A program made the position numbers and the translations under genes. Positions 5,682-9,683 of a stretch of DNA of 9,683 bases are shown here, piece after piece; within the stretch, counting starts at the first letter, position 1, and every line of letters begins with the position of its first letter. The notes beneath the pieces are model-generated. The model searched no databases, had not been told where the DNA came from, and was given only the letters and a program-made list of their open reading frames with translations. Source of the DNA: a bacterium (GTDB lineage Archaea > Thermoplasmatota > Thermoplasmata > Lutacidiplasmatales > UBA184); the NCBI GenBank assembly GCA_021832495.1, contig JAKBKR010000053.1, positions 1 to 9,683 on the forward strand, written 5' to 3'.

Positions 5682-7196
5682 TCAAACGTATCCCCAAGCT
5701 TGCAGGCGATCCTCGACAGACTTGTTTACCCTCTTCGGTTTGGTCGCGAGCTGTTCAAGGGCAGACACCGCCGCTCGCTCCAACTCGCGAACGTCCTGTC
5801 GATAGGGTGCGTTGCCATCCACTACTTCTCCTTCGGGTCCACCCGTGCCTAAGTCACGGCAATCACACGTTCCACCCCCATCCTCGCAGATCACCTTCCA
5901 TCGGTCACGATATGCTATCACCCGCGCCTTGGACAGAGCACGGAGTTGGTTGGGATTGATCCACCGGCGCGAATGTTCCCATACCACTCCGTCGCTGAGA
6001 GCCAAAGTAGGTGCTCCGCGATCTTCAGTCACCAACCTGGAAAGGTCCACTCCAAAGTGCCCGATCTGGTGCGCAGAACCTGAGGCTCTGAGGATGGTTG
6101 GGGCGATGTCTATCAAGCTAGCGATGCCGATTCCGACCCGACCCCGTCCCTCCCCTCCCCCAGGTCGGACCCATAACGGGATGCGAAGCAATCCCTCCGA
6201 TTGTCCGTAGAGGTGGTAGAGCCGTCCCGCTTCCCCGAACTGCTGTCCGTGATCGCTTGTGATGAAAAGCCATGTGTCTTCCCATCTGTCGAAGCGACGT
6301 AGGATCTCGACGAATCGGCCAATCCTTTCGTCGAGCGTCTTGACCATCGAGCGATACAGCTCTCGCAGAATCCGCAGTTCCGACTTCGATGGTTTCCACT
6401 TCCCGTCGAGCGTCCGGACGTCGTCTTGGCGGACACGCGCCTTCCGCCACCAGTCGAACAGGGATTCACCCTCAAATGAAAGAGGAAAGTACGGTTCGTG
6501 GGCGCTCAGCAGATTGATAAGTCCGAAGAACGGTACTTCCGAGGGAAGTTGCGAAATTTGCCGCTCGAATGTATCCTCCACCCAAGGGCAACTGGACATC
6601 GTTCTCGCGACTTGAGGTGAAAAGACCTTCGTAATGGCTAACCCGGTCAGATCCATGACGGGAGGAAAGCGATCAAGCAAGTGGGTCACGCTCTGAAGTG
6701 GACTGCCTGTTGCCAATCGCAGGGCGTCCATCCGCGAGGCGGTCTTGCCCGCGGATTGCAATTGACCCTTTGCGAATTCATACGACGGACGGGTCGAAGG
6801 TATCCTGAATCTATGCTCCCACCATCCCCCCCAAGCAGCATAGTCGAACCCCGGAGTGAATCCAAACTCATCGTTGAGAAAGCCATTACTAGAGAGCAGT
6901 AACGTATGGTATCCCAAGGCCTGTAGATATTGACCGACACGTGGGATTGAGGGGTCGACCCTGAGAGAGCCGAACCCATGAGTTCCATGCTCCCAAGGAT
7001 ACATCCCAGTTATGAGGGAGGCATGCGAAGGAATCGTCCAGGTATCAGGAGAGACCGCCGAAGGAAAGAGCCAACACTCCTGCATCAACCTTTCAAGGCA
7101 CTCCATGCCCGGGACGGGACTCGTACCTCCGGGGAAGTCACTTGCGCGAACGGCATCCAGGACGATTACCAAGAAGTTAGGACTCGTCCGAGTCAT
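5682..7196 (-). CDS. Sulfatase/alkaline-phosphatase-fold enzyme B, Thr active-site variant
   Basis: A paralogue of the enzyme at 371-1897, 504 residues from the ATG at 7196. An in-frame GTG at 7235 would add 13 residues, but the ATG aligns the two proteins almost residue for residue (Asp14, Thr54, His233, Asp315, His316, His328 against Asp16, Thr55, His234, Asp316, His317, His329). Visible motifs are NFLVIVLDAVRASDF, DTWTIPSHASLITG, WGGWWE, INLLSAHEPYF, SDHGQQFGEAGRLYH and the C-terminal RLQAWGYV. As in the paralogue, Thr replaces the formylglycine Cys/Ser and His replaces the motif Arg, so a phosphohydrolase or transferase using Thr is more likely than a sulfatase. No signal peptide is present. 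A Cys group (Cys437, Cys444, Cys446) near the end is absent from the paralogue and could bind a metal or form a disulfide. It is divergent from the GT2 at 7315 and ends about 107 bases from the insertion element. Confidence 0.88.
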   Translation of the reverse strand: MTRTSPNFLVIVLDAVRASDFPGGTSPVPGMECLERLMQECWLFPSAVSPDTWTIPSHASLITGMYPWEHGTHGFGSLRVDPSIPRVGQYLQALGYHTLLLSSNGFLNDEFGFTPGFDYAAWGGWWEHRFRIPSTRPSYEFAKGQLQSAGKTASRMDALRLATGSPLQSVTHLLDRFPPVMDLTGLAITKVFSPQVARTMSSCPWVEDTFERQISQLPSEVPFFGLINLLSAHEPYFPLSFEGESLFDWWRKARVRQDDVRTLDGKWKPSKSELRILRELYRSMVKTLDERIGRFVEILRRFDRWEDTWLFITSDHGQQFGEAGRLYHLYGQSEGLLRIPLWVRPGGGEGRGRVGIGIASLIDIAPTILRASGSAHQIGHFGVDLSRLVTEDRGAPTLALSDGVVWEHSRRWINPNQLRALSKARVIAYRDRWKVICEDGGGTCDCRDLGTGGPEGEVVDGNAPYRQDVRELERAAVSALEQLATKPKRVNKSVEDRLQAWGYV

Positions 7197-7314
7197 GGAC
7201 CCCAGTGCAGAAGGCGGAGGCCCTTTCTGGGACACTCGAAGTGTGGACCCATTGGCTTGCCACAGCCGCTATTCAGACAAACCTTATTACGTGGCTACTG
7301 GCTATTAAAGAGAA
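7197..7314. promoter_or_regulatory. Divergent promoter region, possible TATA box
   Basis: These 118 bases separate two divergent genes and must serve both. For the plus-strand GT2, CTTATTAC (7283-7290) lies about 25-32 bases before the ATG at 7315, the place for an archaeal TATA box giving a nearly leaderless transcript. A tandem TGGCTAC/TGGCTAT (7292-7305) follows. The only purine-rich stretch before the ATG is AAAGAGAA. No clear counterpart is seen toward the minus-strand gene. The TATA reading depends on the organism being an archaeon. Confidence 0.3.
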
Positions 7315-8205
7315 ATGATCCCGGACCTTGTTTCCGTCCCGTCCCGGGACGACCCCGTCGTTTCGGTCATCATCCTTGCGCACAAGCCACGGGAGTATCT
7401 CTTCGAGGCGGTCATGTCCGCCCTTCAGGGCCGTGACCGACAACCTGCATTCGAGATTATCCTAGTGAAGCCTTTTGAAAACCCCGATTGGGATCTGCGC
7501 TTCAAATCCCTCGGAGTTCGCTTGGTCACATGCAAGAAGGCAGGGGCGGGGGCAAAACTCGCAGAAGGCTGCAGATCCGCCCGTGGAAACATCATAGCAT
7601 TCTTGGAAGACGATGATGCCTTTGAGTTTGGGAAACTGGAGACCATCATAAGGGTCTTTCAAGGGGACCCGGAACTCGTGTACTTCCATCACGACCAACG
7701 GGCTGTTGATGCCCAAGGCCATACGTTAGGGTGGATCCATGGAACACCAGGGTTCAATCTGAGCTCCGTGGCGGTCCGTAAAGAATTCCTCTTACGTCAT
7801 CTAACTTTGTTCGAAGCGCTCCCGGCCGCAAGCGACAAGATGCTCTATTATCTGATTCGCATCTCAGGCGCCCCTTCACTCCACTCGGGCTTGCTCCTCA
7901 CCCGTTACAGGATCCACGAGGAGAACCGGCATCTCCGGTATGACCCGACGGAGGACTGGCTCCTGTTAGCCAGTTATCTCAGGCACGTCCCGACGCACGG
8001 CCTCAAAGAGAAGCTCATCGTTGCTTACCTCGTCTCCTCTTCCTCGGTCCTCGTAACAACACGGTTGCTCTTAGGGAGACGCTGGGGCTCAAAGCTAATC
8101 CGATGGTACAGTTGGGCCCTCTGGTTCAGGCATCGACATGAGGTCCTTGGTGAAAAGCCACGTCGGTCACACCCTGACGGGGTGCCGATGCTGACCCCCT
8201 TATGA
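7315..8205 (+). CDS. GT2 family glycosyltransferase
   Basis: A 296-residue family 2 glycosyltransferase with a GT-A fold, which transfers a sugar from a nucleotide donor. The N-terminal strand is VVSVIILAHKPREYLFEAVM (residues 15-34). Then come ARGNIIAFLEDDDAF, with the DxD metal/donor motif at residues 99-101, FNLSSVAVRKEFLL (the 'secondary' loop region) and TRYRIHEEN (196-204), a common late motif in this family. The last 100 residues hold mildly hydrophobic, arginine-rich helices that may lie on the membrane, but no clear transmembrane anchor, unlike the GT2 at 2622. The ATG at 7315 begins shortly before the fold. The stop overlaps the ATG of the DUF2079 gene (ATGA), so the two are probably one operon and may act on the same glycan. 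Sugar and acceptor are unknown. Confidence 0.85.
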   Translation: MIPDLVSVPSRDDPVVSVIILAHKPREYLFEAVMSALQGRDRQPAFEIILVKPFENPDWDLRFKSLGVRLVTCKKAGAGAKLAEGCRSARGNIIAFLEDDDAFEFGKLETIIRVFQGDPELVYFHHDQRAVDAQGHTLGWIHGTPGFNLSSVAVRKEFLLRHLTLFEALPAASDKMLYYLIRISGAPSLHSGLLLTRYRIHEENRHLRYDPTEDWLLLASYLRHVPTHGLKEKLIVAYLVSSSSVLVTTRLLLGRRWGSKLIRWYSWALWFRHRHEVLGEKPRRSHPDGVPMLTPL

Positions 8206-9683
8206 CCTCCCTGCCGACCCTTTTCACGAAGAAGGTCCGGAGCGTACTAGAAACAGCCGGAGCTAGGGCTCGATCCTGGACTTGGCCGTTCCGTCTCACG
8301 GTGATCCTCACGGTAGGCTTCACGTGCCTAGTAAGTTACGTCACTTTGTCCCGATATTGGCTTGCGCTTTACCCGGTCGCTGATCTTGGGGTGTACAATC
8401 AAATCCTCTACAATACGGTGGTCTATCACCAACTGTTTTACTACCCTTGGGGGTGGCAGGGTTCATCAGGCTCTTTTTTTTCCGTTCACTTCTCCCCAAT
8501 CCTCGTTGCGATCCTCCCGATCTATGCTTTGGCCCCCTCTCCGGAGACCCTACTCTTGCTCCAGTCAATTGCCCTTGGTCTGGCCGCTTTTCCGCTGTTT
8601 GGTTTAGCCAAGCATTCGCTCGGATCTGACTGGGCAGGGGTCGCCCTTTGTGCTACGTACTTCAGTGTTCCGCTTACCCTCTCTGTTGTGTGGATCGGGT
8701 TTCACCCAGAAGCCTTCCTTCCCCTGTTTCTCCTGTCGGCTTTCTACGCTGCGGAGCGAAAAAAGTATCTTCTTTTCCTCGGATGGTGGATCGCAGCCCT
8801 ATCCACCGTTGAGACGATCGTACCCTTCATGCTCCTCTTCCTTTGTGGCTGGGCAATCGCACTCTGGCTCCAAAAGCCCTACCACTGGGGGGTAACCCAC
8901 AACGTGGAGCGACGGTTGGTGCTGGTGGCACTAGAGATTACGGTTGCTTGGATGGTGCTCGCGTTGGTGGTAATCCGAAGCTTTTCGTCGATCGGAGGGA
9001 TGTTCGGGTCGTCGCTGGCCTCCCAGTGGACGATCCTGGGGGCTAGCTCTGGCCTCTCAATCCCGCTACAAGTTGTTCTTCACCCGGGGTCCGCATTCCG
9101 GGCATTTGAGTTTCAGGAGGGGATGAAACTCCTGTACCTTTTGGTGCTCTGCGGATCCTTTGCCTTCCTCCCACTGGTTGGGGATCTTCGGTTCACCCTC
9201 CCGTGGGCGGGCTGGAGTGCGCTCGCGACTCTTTCCAACAACTTGGACTTCTACACGCTCGGTGTTCACTTCATCGCCTATCCGTTGCCGTTCCTGCTCG
9301 GGGGGGCCATATCTGGAATCCCGCGCGTGCGGAAGGCGATGATTCGACTCGCGCGGTGGTGGGGACGGCGTGCTCGTCTTCACCTGACGGCGTCAAATAT
9401 CAAGAGCTGGGTTAGCCGACTCTCGTTGACCGGGCTTGTGGTTTGTGCCCTGGTGAGCGCATCCTTGGCAACGCCGCTACTCCCTAGTCCTGCCGTTTCA
9501 TTCAATCCCCAACTCAACTATGGATGGCCCACGACCACAACCCACGAAGAGTATGTCGAGCAAGTGGTCCACCTGATCCCTAAGGGATCTTTTGTTGCGA
9601 CCACGATCGACCTTTTCTCTGAGGTCTCATCCAGTGACAAAGCGTACGTCATCCCCGTGCGTCCGGGTACAGGGGCGGACCAA
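8202..9683 (+). CDS. DUF2079 multi-spanning membrane protein (3' end outside window)
   Basis: An open frame of 494 codons running off the right edge. The sequence carries hallmarks of DUF2079, a GT-C-like family of polytopic membrane proteins of unknown reaction: VADLGVYNQILY (residues about 59-70), SVHFSPILVAILPIYALAPS (about 94-113) followed by LLLLQSIALGLAAFPLFGLA, GFHPEAFLPLFLLSA (167-180), STVETIVPF (about 201-209), and a soluble C-terminal part beginning HLIPKGSFVATTIDLFSEV (457-475). At least eight hydrophobic helices are visible. The Asp of ADLG, in the loop after the first helix, is in the position of catalytic acids in GT-C enzymes, which use lipid-linked sugars; that function is an inference. 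The ATG at 8202 overlaps the GT2 stop by four bases. This start gives a short positively charged tail before the first helix at about residues 31-50, as expected. Confidence 0.85.
   Translation, partial: MTSLPTLFTKKVRSVLETAGARARSWTWPFRLTVILTVGFTCLVSYVTLSRYWLALYPVADLGVYNQILYNTVVYHQLFYYPWGWQGSSGSFFSVHFSPILVAILPIYALAPSPETLLLLQSIALGLAAFPLFGLAKHSLGSDWAGVALCATYFSVPLTLSVVWIGFHPEAFLPLFLLSAFYAAERKKYLLFLGWWIAALSTVETIVPFMLLFLCGWAIALWLQKPYHWGVTHNVERRLVLVALEITVAWMVLALVVIRSFSSIGGMFGSSLASQWTILGASSGLSIPLQVVLHPGSAFRAFEFQEGMKLLYLLVLCGSFAFLPLVGDLRFTLPWAGWSALATLSNNLDFYTLGVHFIAYPLPFLLGGAISGIPRVRKAMIRLARWWGRRARLHLTASNIKSWVSRLSLTGLVVCALVSASLATPLLPSPAVSFNPQLNYGWPTTTTHEEYVEQVVHLIPKGSFVATTIDLFSEVSSSDKAYVIPVRPGTGADQ

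Noticed and set aside
1..9683. tRNA, rRNA, CRISPR array or defence system
   Set aside because: No T-loop-like tRNA signature, no regularly spaced repeats and no nuclease, helicase or toxin motif was seen anywhere in the window.

Overview
The window is a chromosomal surface-glycan or cell-envelope locus from a prokaryote of moderately high GC. The mix of genes suggests an archaeon, possibly Thermoplasmatota-like. The clues are a DUF2079 multi-spanning membrane protein, two cytosolic 'sulfatase-fold' enzymes with a Thr-x-Pro-Ser-His active site, a GT2 glycosyltransferase with N-terminal membrane anchors, weak or absent Shine-Dalgarno sequences, and GTG/TTG starts. A bacterium is not excluded, because there is no rRNA, tRNA or housekeeping gene to settle it.

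Layout, left to right. (1) 1-381, minus: N-terminal part of a membrane protein that leaves the window. Its candidate ATG overlaps the end of the next gene. (2) 371-1897, minus: sulfatase/alkaline-phosphatase-superfamily enzyme A. (3) 1898-2621: a 724-base divergent intergenic region with no convincing intact gene. It holds a perfect 10-bp inverted repeat with a nested 10-bp palindrome, further hairpin-capable repeats, and a possible decayed minus-strand reading frame. (4) 2622-3647, plus: membrane-anchored GT2 glycosyltransferase. (5) About 3754-5574: insertion element with an IS1634-type (IS4-related) DDE transposase at 3817-5547, bracketed by copies of a 10-base sequence. (6) 5682-7196, minus: enzyme B, a diverged paralogue of enzyme A with the same active-site plan. 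(7) 7197-7314: short divergent promoter region. (8) 7315-8205, plus: soluble-type GT2 glycosyltransferase. (9) 8202-9683, plus: DUF2079 membrane protein, open at the right edge and coupled to the GT2 by an ATGA overlap.

How the genes may work together is inference. The two glycosyltransferases probably transfer sugars to a lipid carrier or a growing glycan. The multi-spanning proteins (DUF2079 and the partial protein at the left edge) would act in membrane transfer or export. The two sulfatase-fold enzymes would hydrolyse or transfer a phosphate- or sulfate-containing group on the glycan or a precursor. The most interesting point is that both 'sulfatases' have Thr where the formylglycine Cys/Ser should be and His where the motif Arg should be, and neither has a signal peptide. 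Ordinary arylsulfatase activity is therefore unlikely. The IS has inserted between the GT2 and enzyme B.
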